Notes under the pieces: model-generated
Databases searched by the model: none
What the model was told of the DNA's origin: nothing
The model's input: the letters and a program-made list of their open reading frames with translations, nothing else
Made by a program: the position numbers and the translations under genes
Origin: Gadus chalcogrammus
Taxonomy: Eukaryota > Chordata > Actinopteri > Gadiformes > Gadidae
Assembly (NCBI RefSeq): GCF_026213295.1
Contig: NC_079420.1
Location: 15,325,185 to 15,389,184 of the forward strand
Direction of reading: 5' to 3'
Length of the DNA stretch: 64,000 nucleotides
Shown: one piece after another, positions 28,001-40,000 of the stretch
Position numbering within the stretch: position 1 is the stretch's first letter
Layout of the letters: every line of letters begins with the position of its first letter

Positions 28001-31000
28001 CGTCTTCTGTTCAGACCGTCATCATGTAAACGTAGCCATATGCCGCTTTTCCACTGCATGGTACCAGCTCGACACGACTCGACTCAGCTCGCCTTTTTTG
28101 CGTTTCCACCGCGATCTAGTACCTCAAGTGGCTGCTTTTTCTAGTACCGCCTCGCTCTAGGTTCCAAGCGGCTGAGCCGATGCTAAAAGGTGACGTCGGC
28201 AGACGGCCGGCCACTGATTGGCCAGAGAGTGTGACGAAGTCACGAGAGCGACATGGCAACCATGCTGGTAACGATAGAACAGCCATAGTAGCGCCGCAGC
28301 CAACATATTCCACTTCTTCAACATGCCAGCTAATAATACGAACACGAATACCATCGCATCGATGTTCTCCATTGTTGTTATGTGGGTTCTGTCCATGTGT
28401 GGGTTACGTAGGTGTTGTTTGCGTCGCGTACAAAAATACGTCACAGCCCTTTCGTGCAGACGACCCCGCCCACGTCCCGGAGGTACTATTTGCGGTGGAA
28501 AAGCACCCGCGCTGCTACCGTGTCGAGTCGTGTCGAGTCGTGTCGTGTCGTGTCGAGTCGAGCTACATGTGCGGTGGAAAAGCGGCAATAGGCTCAAAAA
28601 CACGAAGTCTGAAGTATTTAGTGTCAGAGAATGGGCGGATGCCTTCACCGTCCTCCAATTGACCCATTGTTTTAAAAGTTGGAAATTTAAAAAACTAAAT
28701 TATTTTTGTTGGAAAAGCAGTAGTGAGTGATATCAAGCTAATATGAATATTTTAATAGGGTCAAAAATTGGAAGGACTAGGGTCGCAAAATGTTTTGAAT
28801 AATAAAGACAGAAGAAATCCTAAGAACAACAATAGTTGAGCGCTGCATGCAGCACTCGCCTAAATAAGAAACATGATTACAATAGTGTGACTCGCTTTGC
28901 AACAACACTCATAACAAGGAGCACAAACGTCTCAAAGGTGATCTTTATCAGCCTGAATAGCATCATAACACATTAAGTTAGAGACATAGCAATTTGTAAT
29001 AAGTTAAGATGTCCATGATTAATTAAAACAGCTGTAATCTGTAAATTAAACGATATTTGCTCATTATATTTGCACAAGAATCAATTCTGCAATCTGCACT
29101 GAGACAAGACTATTGACATTTTAAAGGGGCTCATGTATATCTATGTTTAATTTGAATATATTTGTATTACGTCTTTGTTTCTACTTAAGCTGCCTGTCTG
29201 GTGATGATGGGTCCACTTGCATCTCATTTGTCTCCAACAATGTGGAGATTGTGGCTAGCCGAGATTCTAGCATCGACAGCAAGGCTCGGGGAAGCAACAA
29301 GGTAAGACGGATACTGCAATTACTAGGACTGTACCTGACTTAGATTTGTCTAGGTTGACACCCAATATGCTAGTTAAAAATAAATAAATAAATCATTTAT
29401 TCATCCATCATTATGCCCATTTTGCTTTACATCCCCCTATGGCAACCGTTTAAGGAAGCAAATTAAGGTGACAGACGAGCTAAATCAAACCATAATATTT
29501 GTCGAAAACGGAGGTACATTCCAAGGTGAATTAGGGCCATCATCTGTTGAGGTAACACATTGCAACCAACTGATTAGTAAAATGGGGTTATGGAATACAA
29601 CAAGGATCCATCTTTTGAGCTGTTCCTTGTTAACCATACACTGTAGGCTACCCTTGGGACATCTTATCCGTCATCACAATAGCTCCTAGTAGCTAGGATA
29701 CCCAGCTGTGCCTGTCTTCAAACCCTCTGAAACTAGGAAATTAGCTGCATTACTTAGCTGTATATACCGCATAAAACGCTGGACTTCCCAAAACATCTTC
29801 AAATGAGACTCAGACGAGACAAAAGCTACTCCTCAGCTCCCCCCCCACTCCCAACATGATATAGGTTATAAATAATCTGGGCGGATAGTAACTTGAGCCT
29901 GGACCAACATGGAAAGAAAGAATCCATATGCATCTTTATCAATGTTTTTGTTTTTCCAGAATACGATCTGTTCTGTCTTTCAGTAACTTAGAGAAAATTA
30001 GACATCCTCTTAGAGCTTCCTGCTCGTAAATGTCCAGGCCAGACTTTCTATGAGCTTTCTTATATCCCCTCTAGTTAAAATAAATGTACTTTTTCCTTCT
30101 TCTTGGGTCCCCAGCTGAAAATGTATTTCTAAATAGCAATCATGCTGTTATCAGCAACTGTGAAATATGTTGATCTCTGCGGATCATTGCATACTAGCCG
30201 AATGTAATCCAGCCAGTTTATAAACATCTTTCCGATTTACAGTTCGTCTGACTGTTTTGTGTAAGATTGTTATGCAAGGGACAACTTTTCTTGGCATATC
30301 ATTTTGCTTTTTTGTTTTTCTATCTCATTCTATCATTTTTCAGGTTCTCATTTGAACCTGAAATGTATCAGAGTGAAGAATGTTACTTAAATAATTTTGC
30401 TTTTTATTCAATGGTTAGAAGGCATAAACATTTTTTATGCATGATTGTTCAACTGTGCTAATTCAAGTTGACTCGGGGCTCTGAAAATGATAATTATATT
30501 TTAATTTGAGTAAACTGCCCTACTAAGAATATTCCACCCTCCTGCATTTACATAAAACTTGGGACTTGAGTCCAAGTAAATTCTCCCCTCAAACAGACCA
30601 AAGTCTGTTTTCCTCAGTTTCCTCAGTCCACACACAATTCCTGCTTCGATTCCTGCAACAATTCCACAGCACTTTTATATGACAAGGACTTATTGTATTA
30701 ACCTTAAAGCTCAACGTTGGCCAGGATTTCATTAATACAGTCTTCTGTTGGAGTCTTGATTTGAATTGTTTATTACTGATTTCTGCAGGTGAAGATCCAG
30801 CCAGTTGCCAAATACGATTGGGAGCACAAGTATTTCTATGGAAACCTGATCGCTGTCTCAAACTCCTTTCTGGCGTATGCCATCAGAGGTGAGATTACCC
30901 AAGAGTAACATGTATGTGCAATATTCTAGTTATGTCTGAAGCCGCAGCTCAACATTTTCAACCTGGTTTGCATGTTTAGGTTAGAATAGATGGCTAGCAA

Positions 31001-34000
31001 AGTACTTCAATACCACATTGCTACTAGCTACAGAGAGGGTATATTGTCAATTTCTCTTGTCTCGCTATCATAGTATGCACACAGCTAGAAGACTTGTTTT
31101 GTAGGTGATCAGATTTTGCTAGATAAGTCACATATTTTAGCCTAGCACCTTATCTACCTTCTAGTTTTGTTTAACAACAGAATTTGTCGACCATCCATAA
31201 TTATACATGCATTTACAATCTGGAATGTATGCTCAGATGATAGTTGGCTGTGTTGCAAATTAAATGTAGGTTAAATAAGAACTGTATTCTTATGTATTGT
31301 AATTACTTTGCGGTGTTCAGATCTTGGATATAATGCAACTTGAAACAAGTGGTATCTCTCTCTGTCATAATTGCCTGAGTTTCAACCTTTCCTCAAAATG
31401 TTCTGTTTTTTTTGTCCTTTTCCAGGAGCCAACAACCATGCAATGATCCGCGTGCTGAGCCTGGGATCCAGCGATCGCTCCCTGCTTAAAGGCTTCACCG
31501 GGGCTGTGACGGACCTGGGGTTCGCCCACCTCGACTCCCCTCTCCTAGGCTGTGTGGATGAGGCTGGCAACCTCGTGATCTGGCAGCTCACCTGCACCAG
31601 CGGCAAAATACTGTATCCCTTCATGGTGAAAAGTTATATTACTTGAAGTAAAACAATTTAACATGGGAGTTATCAAATCCTTTTATCCATGAACCAATAG
31701 GGTTCAGTAGAGTAACACATTTACTTTTATTTAGCTTCCTATAGAAGACAAATGTATGGAGTCAAATGGTACTGTAGCTAACCGACCGAGGTTAGCTAAT
31801 AGCCTGTTTACGTAAATGATGCACCCATTTAATGTGAGATTATAAAGGGACTCTTTGCCTGTTCCATGGTCATGGTTTATTTTATTCCGTACAGTTGGCT
31901 GTTGTAGGCGCCTCTTCCCCCTGTCCCTAAGCTTCCTTAACCCACGCCCAACCCGCAGTGATCAAGTGGTGGTCCACATTAGGAGGCCAGACGACACCCC
32001 CCTTAACTCCCACCGTCGCCTCATCTGGTGCCCCTTCATCCTGGAGGACAACGAGGAGAACCAGGAGGACACCAACCAGACACTGGCCCTTCTACACGAA
32101 GACAGGGTCAGAGTTCATTGTCTTTCACAATCCTTTCCATGTTAATACAGTCCCTACTCATCTTTTGCCTCTCTGAGAATAAGTTATGAATGGATCCTGT
32201 CCCGTCCCTCCAGGCTGAGGTGTGGGACCTCGATGTGTTGCGTGCCAACAACGCCAGCTGGCCTGTGGACGACTCGGAACTAAAGGATGGCCTCATCGTT
32301 GTCAAGGGACACACTGAGGTAGAATAAAGGCTGCGCTCCTCCCTAGAGCCTCCTCCCTGTGATATTTCTTATATTTCCTGTTTATCCCAACATTCGTGGT
32401 ACGTGAAATTATTATAATTAATAATAATTACTTAATTACCTTTCTGTGTTGCATCTAACGCTTCTATTATTTAGAAAATCATGATTTTTAATTAGATTAA
32501 TTCATGGAATTGAAACCAAATCTCAGCTGTGTACATTTATTTTCTGGTTTGTGTTCCTCCAGCGCGTCAGCGAAGGTGCCCTGTCCCCTGACGGAACTGT
32601 GCTGGCCACAGCCAGCCACGACGGCTACGTCAAGTTCTGGCAGATCTACATAGAGGGTGGGCAAAACCAACCCAGGTAGGCGAGAACACAACCCAAAACC
32701 CCACCATTTGACTTGATATTTGTCATCAGATATTAAGGTCAAAGGGTGATCGCCCCACTACCTGTCCCTGTTAGCTGTTTAATGCTCTGTTTGTTGGAAC
32801 TCCATGTCCCACAGGTGTCTCCACGAGTGGCTGCCTCACAGCGGCCGGCCCGTCTCCTGCCTGCTCTTCTGCGACAACCACAAGAAGCAGGACCCGGAGT
32901 GAGGACCCGCCTCTGGGGAGATGTTCTACCCTTGGTCCTTGTTCCAGCGCCTCTCTTAACTTCTCTCAAACGTCTTTCCTCTTTGCAGTGTACCGTTTTG
33001 GCGGTTCCTGATAACGGGCGCGGATCAGAACCAGGAGCTGAAGATGTGGTGCACGGTGTCCTGGACCTGCTTACAGACCATTAGGTAGTTGCTCCCCCTG
33101 GCCTTTTGTCTGCGCTCACCCATTACTATAGAGGTTTCCTGTGAAACCTTTTGATAGTTTTATATTCCTGAAAGTATTTGACATGAACCTGGTTCTATTA
33201 GCACTGATATATTGGTTATTTATGCTTCATTTCCTGTGTGACTGTTTTACAGGTTTTCCCCTGACCCGTTTAACTCCACGGTTATGCCAAGCCTGAAAGC
33301 CAGTCTGGACCTGTCGGCCAGTTTTCTCATTCTCACAGACGTTCAGAGGAAGGTCAGTCAGACGCTGTTGATTGTGCCCCCATGAACCCTTCATTTGTAC
33401 ACCTCTTTGTGTGCCCTCTCTTCTATCAAAACTAGTATTAAAGGATAATTCCCCTTGCCTCAAAGTGATCGTAAGGCAACCGTATAAAGTGTTTCCCTTA
33501 AAATCTTTTGTCATACCAAAAATAACCTCAACAGAGGGGGCACATGGGATGACACATTGGGCGATCTGCTTCGGTCAGAATACGGCAGCCGGCGGTCTGC
33601 AATTTATGTTGGCTTTTGAATGTTTGTTCAATTGGTATAACGAAGTAAATATGAACTTTGCAAAACATAGTGCATCAACATAATAGAGCTGTCAAGCTTC
33701 TTCTATAATCCCATTCGAATTTCATTCCTTATTATTTTTTATATTTTAATTATATTCGGATTGTTAATGCTCAAAATGTGCCCATAATTAAGACTTAATT
33801 TGTACTTTTATACTGTATACAAACGCTTACGCATTGTCAATGAACTATTAAACCTTCTGCCCACTAGAGGGCGTACTACCAATAAGCATTTCTTACTTGC
33901 AAAGTAAATATTAGGCACTCAAGGATATTATATTAACGCCAATTCTCGACTGCTTTAATATAACGAGCCGCGTTGTGTGTGGTTATGGAGAACACTGACT

Positions 34001-37000
34001 CACGACTCGTGGTGAAAGATCCTTCTACATTGAACGTGATTGTTGGTTGTGATTGCACAATAATTAATTTGATGGTCGTGTAATTATCAGAATCTGTTAT
34101 ATGTATTTATCATTCATCTCATTGGCGGTCGGCGCTATAAATCAATGTTTACTTGCAGTGTGGTGGGTGAATATAGGTTGTTTTTGATAACTTGAAGGTA
34201 TGCAGTTGTATCGCAACAGATTTGTTTTGGATACGAGCCTTCTATGAAAAGGGTCATAGTCTAGTTTAGTTATTGAACAGGATAACCAATGTACCAAAAC
34301 ACACCCACTTATCATGATCCCTTTCATCCGCGAGCAGCTAACTATTGGATTAAAAAGTAAAACTCCACTTTAATTTCTCTTAAATGCATCAGATATGTTG
34401 GTGAAGGGACGGCACAGAAGCTCTGCTTAACTGGGCTATAATGGCTGAGTCGTGCTTTCACTCCGCAGTCATTTAAGGGACTCTGTTAGCAATGTTACTG
34501 GCATCGCGTCAAGACAACACTGCAATATTGTTATTGCATATATTTTTTTAATGCTGTTATTATTTACTGCATTTCCTTTTTGGCAGCGGCCCTCATTGGC
34601 ATGGCCGGTCCGCCACAATTATAGGGGGAACACTGGAATAGCAAGCTATCAGAATATAGCTGTGTGTTTAGTACAAGTATTCACCCTGTTCTTGTAGGCA
34701 AAACATTCAGATACAATTCGAGAAACCCACAACCAAATTCATATTGGGCACTGATGTGAATGTTGGAGAGTGTCCTTCCTCCCTCATCCTAGCGGGGGTG
34801 TTTTCACCAAGCCACCGCATGCATCCCTCCCCTCCACCAGGTGCTGTACGTGATGGAGCTCCACCAGGACCAGGAGAAGGGCCGGGCCAGCTTCACGGCC
34901 GTGTCAGAGTTCCTGCTCACTCACCCCGTGCTGAGCTTCGGGGTGCATGACGTCACACCGAGCCGGCAGAGACACACCGAGGTCCTCCCGGCAGAGGAGG
35001 AGAGCGAGAGCATGACCACTGGTACACGCGCTCTAACACGCTCAGTCAATACCTTGAAGTGAACAGGGATCAATGTTCACGCATTGTCCTGCCGTTTAGC
35101 TGTACCCAATTCCTTAACCAGAATCCATGTTCAACGTGTGACTAAATGAATCGGCTGCATTATGTTCATTTGTATTTTTTGTTTCCTAGAGGGTAACCAG
35201 GGAACCACAGAATCCAAGTCTGGGATTCAGATAAAGCTCTTTTGTGTTCACACCAAGTGAGTCATTTCTAATGAGTTAACCAAATGTGAAGGTCAAACCT
35301 TCTGCAAAAAAGAATTTAATACAAATAATCCGTCCTACCATTCAACTTTCTAATGTTTTCCGAATTTGTACAGGTCTTTACAGGACGTCCAGATCTGGTT
35401 CCAACCAAGGATGGGTTCTAACCCAGCCCTCTTCTTGCCCCATTCTGAATCCAACGATGGTTTTGGTAAGTTGTGTTTGAGACACTTTTACAATTATGTT
35501 TATGAGGTGATATTAGACTGTCTATTCCGCATTAAGGGTTGAAATCTATCAATGGGAACATTGCAGACGATTTTGGACTTTGGAGGAGTTATAAATCAGA
35601 GCCCTACTTACGGCTCTCACCGGCTCGTAGATGGAGAGTGCAGTACGACTCAGTAAGAGTCGTACTGCTCTCTCGGTACAAGTCTAATCCCAGCTTCTAC
35701 CACTCTGCCCCCTGCAGGATCCTCAGACCACTTGACTGACCAGAGCTCAGACAAGGACTCGAGCAGTGGCTCAGAAAGTGACCTGAGGAAGATTCAATCG
35801 CTCCCGGCTCCCACCGACTTCCTGTCCATGTCAGATGCAGCTAACGTGGCCATGCCCAAGTTAATGACCCCTGATGCCTTCATGACCCCCACCACTTCGG
35901 TAGGAACAACCTGCAGTAACCTAAAGAAGAAGGGTGCCATTTCCTCTATTAATCCCAGTTCCTCTGCTTTATTTATTTTTTGAATCCCGGAAAAACGGGT
36001 GTATATATTATTGACAATAAATTGCAATTATTTTCATTGCATTGCTCCCACAACCCTCTGATTCTGCCGGTGTCCATCTCAAGGCAGCATAACTGACTGT
36101 TGTCTCCACCAGGTCCCGGCCTCGCCTGGGAGCAGTGCTAGCAGCCTCACTATTGTGACCGCCATCAGCAGCAACTCAGACTCTACAAGCAGGCAAGTCC
36201 TTCATCATTAGTGTTGATAAGCAAAAATGGTAACTCAAATCTGGAAAGACGACAAAATCGAATGAGATGTTTAGTCTCTATTAAAATTTTCACTTGAAGG
36301 ATGCTTATCATACGTGTCGTCTTTTGATATAAGAAAATCAAGATGTCCCTAATGGCTGGGAGGGCATCAAGTGCCAATTTTAGGCCAACCTATAGCTGTG
36401 GCTGCTTGATAGAAGAAAGTATTCCTGCCCACTCATGCCCACCACTCAGGTTTTAACGGTGGGTCATGCATTAAGAGCTTGAGGTTTTCTTGGTTCTGCA
36501 GAGCTCTAGACGATGTGGGTCAGAGCCCCATTAGAACGGAGAACAACAACAACACCAGCAGCAGCCTGGCCCTTTCCACCTCCACTGGAAGCCCAAGGGC
36601 TTCCTCCATCCTGCTCCCTGGACTGGAGAGCCTGCCGGTAGGATGGCTCCCTACTCTCACATTTGTGGTTCATCACCCCCTAATGGGACAGCGTTCTTGG
36701 GTTGATTAAAACCATGCGATGCGCAGCTTCCGTTACTAACAAGAAAACTAGTCCCATGAGTGGATCAATCCCCTGAATAAGCCCCCCCCCTTCTCCCCTC
36801 AGATCCTGGCGGGCGTCAGCGGGCCCCTCTCTCTGGACGGGGCCCAGGTCCTCGACGCCCACCTCCTGCCCCACCAGGCCTCTCCGACCAGAGCCCGTTC
36901 CCCAGACGTCATCTCCTCGGCCTCGACCGCCATGTCCCAGGACATGCCCGAGATCGCCTCCCAGACCCTGCCCCTTCAGCGCGGCCTGGTCTCCATCCCA

Positions 37001-40000
37001 GAGCCCCTGCCCATGGCCGCCCTGCAGGCCGACAGCATGGCCTCCGCTGCCAACGCGCTGCACCTCCTGACCTCGCCCCGCGGACCCAGCATCAACAGGT
37101 GAGGAGTCACTGCTGATGTGTTGCCTCGGCTCGGGAGTCCTGCCGGATGTAACTAATAGTTTGGACCTCGACACACAGCCTGTTGCCGCTGGAGCGTGGC
37201 GGCGGAGCAGCCTCTGTGGGCGGGGCCGTAGAGGGGGAAACCCTTCTCAGCATCACCCCCTCTCTGCTGGAGAACGCCTTGTCCCAAGAGAATGCGGGGG
37301 CGGGCGGCGGCTCGTCAGACGGCAGTGTGAGCCACACACCCTGGCCCGCAGCCCCTGATATCACCCGGGAAACCAGGAACAACCTGAGGGACAACGGACT
37401 GGGCGACTGGTGAGTGTGTATAGACGCACACACAACCAAGGTGTTATCAGAGGAACACAAATGGGTAGAGGTGTGTTCAGACACGTGGCAATGCTCTGGC
37501 TCAGTGCTTTCCGTCTCTACTCGCCTAGTTCCAGAGAAGAGCTGAAGGACCGGCACATGAACTCCCCCTACCATAGACGCCCCTATCAGCTGACACAGAA
37601 TGACAGCCAGGACGCCAGTGCTGAGCAGAGGTACACCCCCTTCCCTCAGTCTGGTCTGGTCGTAGCATGTCCGATATAGCATCACAGACAGTCCATGATA
37701 GGAGGACATGTAGTGTGGTGTTATCAGCCACACTACCTACATGGGAAGCTATTGTTACTAGTTCTGCCTGGATGCAATTGCTTGCATTTGTTCAGGTTTA
37801 TTTTACTTTAGTTAAGTTAATTTGTACATGTACAAAAAGGCAGAAGCCCTAATGAGAAGATATGCATTGTACCCGATTATAGCATTTTGCTGAGGGTCCA
37901 TGTCCAAAAGTGAATGGTCATTACTAGGGCTGAATCACCCATAGAGAATCTTGTTTGACCAGCTCTTGGTCGATGGGGAAAAATCTTCAAGGCTCTGCAC
38001 CAATAGGGAAGTTTGCAGTACAGGAAGAAACAAGCCCAATGAATCATGGCTATGGTGGTGCAACATGCAAAGCATGCTCCTTCTGCATGCAATGCATACA
38101 ATGTTTTCCTCTGTAGTTCCTCTAAAACTACAGTATTTGCTCTATCAACGTGGTTGGCGGAAAACTACCTGGACCAGGTGATTCTAACGACTCGGCTCGT
38201 CTCCCCGGGGCCCTGGGCTCGGTCCGTCCCACGCTGTCCATGCAGGGACTAACTAGCCCCACAGTCCTCCATCTGTCCATGCAGGGACCATCTAGCCCCA
38301 CAGTCCTCCACCTGTCCATGCAGGGACCAACTAGCCCCACTGTCCTCCACCTGTCCATGCAGGGACCAACTAGCCCCACAGTCTTCCACCTGGCCTCACG
38401 GTTTGCATCTCTTTTCCCTGCCAGTGACCATGACGACGAGGTGGCCAGCCTGGCCTCCTCCTCGGGGAACTGCGGCGGCGCTCGCTCGTCCCACAGGCTC
38501 CCCGCGAAGGAGTGGAAGACCTCCCCGCGGGGCTCCCCCAAACTCAAGAGGAAGATCAAGAAGGATGAAGGGTCCGTACTGCAGCTCAGGATGATGCGTC
38601 GTTTGCTCAACGATGATGGTGTTCTTGGCTGTTGATTGAAATACTCTCTGGTGTGTCGCCCTACAGGGAGTCTTGCCAGTCCAGGCCGGTCAAGATGGAC
38701 CCTGGTCAGGTATGTGCTTCCATCTGATCTTTTGCTTGGCATGTGTGCGATAGTTCAATAGCCTCACGCGCATTCTGTCAAATGTTATTCCCAATACAGA
38801 AAGATATAAATTATTCTCTCCCGATTTCTTCGCCCCAACTAAGTATTGTATCTCTACATCGGGCAACTCAATATCCACCACATGTTTGAAACTTGACGAC
38901 TTGAAGTAACATCTTTACTGTGCAGATATGAGGTGACATACCATGAATAAATATTGGACTAGGAGATAAATCTATTGATCATTCAAGCTTAGACTTACAA
39001 TAGTGACACCTCTTTGGTTTCCTCTAGGAAAATTATCAATTCTTCAGGGTTGCAAAGTATAGAATGATTCAATATTAGAATGCCATACACATCCACTCAG
39101 TCATTTGTGTGTCATGAGGATCACTCAAACTTTCTAAACTGCTGACTAGTTCAGAGGATAGGCGCCGTCAAGGTAGAAGGGGGATTTCCATTAAAAGGTG
39201 TCCCTTATGCCTCTGTGCCTGCAGATGAATGTCGAGCTGCAGGAGGAGTTGCTGCTTCTGCTGCGTAGCCAACAGAGGGAGATAGCGGACCTGCGTGGAC
39301 ACATGGACAACATGCAGAGCTCCGTCACTGCCCACGTGGAGCACGTCATGGCCGTTCACCAAGAACAAGAGCGTATCTTTCATACTATTACCAAAATATA
39401 TAATTAAACGTTAAGGTGGAAGAGACCTTCATACGTCAATGGCACTGGATCAAATATGTCCTTGGAGCGTCAATCCCACAAAGAAAATCTTTCATGTATG
39501 ATTTTCAGTGATCCATCTCTTTGTCAGGCCACTTTGCTATATTTTCCTCATCAAACGCAAAATATCCTTGCCATCTTCAAGAGGCAAGAGTTTAATATTG
39601 TTTTCTCCAAGTTCTCCTAATGTATATATATTGCCGGGGCACTAGTCCCATTGTGTATTATGCCGCACTGCATATGCCAAAGGGCGTGTTGCCGTGCCAA
39701 CACAAGCTGTCCAGTGGGCGGTGATGATCCTTGACTGTGTGGCCTTAGAACGCAGGCTGGATCGCATGCTGGCAGAGAGCCAGGGCCGCCAGGAGCAGCT
39801 CAACCAGCAGCTCAGCCACGCCCTCAGCTCCTCCCTGACCAATAGAATGGACCGGGTGCTGAGGGAGGAGATGAAGAAGACCGTCCCGCCGAGTAAGAGA
39901 TCACACCACAGCATCAACGGCCTTTATTTCAATCATTACAAAGTGCTTAATTATTCACATGTATTGTTTTATTATTGTTTCCTAATCATTAAATCAGTTT

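Larger units (their letters stand above)
26295..29189 (+). other. EDC4 intron 2 (2.9 kb)
   Basis: Bounded by exon 2 (donor ATAAT|GTAAGG) and exon 3 (acceptor TTAAG|C). It contains a 14-bp-arm palindrome at 26487-26521 and two adjacent inverted-repeat elements at 27387-28587. The rest is featureless. Confidence 0.85.
25086..35465 (+). other. EDC4: EDC4 exons 1-14: N-terminus and WD40 region
   Basis: Exons: 25086-25173, 26132-26294, 29190-29301, 30789-30888, 31426-31612, 31959-32106, 32214-32318, 32563-32675, 32815-32898, 32989-33084, 33253-33352, 34841-35021, 35190-35256, 35374-35465 (about residues 1-545). The N-terminal motif IDIEGATQHLRDILKLDRPV is followed by SKARGSNKVKIQPVAKYDWE and a beta-propeller: LLGCVDEAGNLVIWQL, LSPDGTVLATASHDGYVKFW and FWRFLITGADQNQELKMWC are clear WD-type blades. 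In the family this region binds DCP1-containing complexes. Intron 2 (2.9 kb) holds two inverted-repeat elements. Confidence 0.95.

Noticed and set aside
28157..28662. Frames of 160 residues on both strands
   Set aside because: They overlap the inverted-repeat element at 28041-28587 and its palindromic CGACTCG repeats; no known protein motif.
36680..37733. Minus-strand frames of 164 and 208 residues
   Set aside because: They are antisense shadows of EDC4 exons 18-20, whose plus-strand frame is conserved with vertebrate EDC4.
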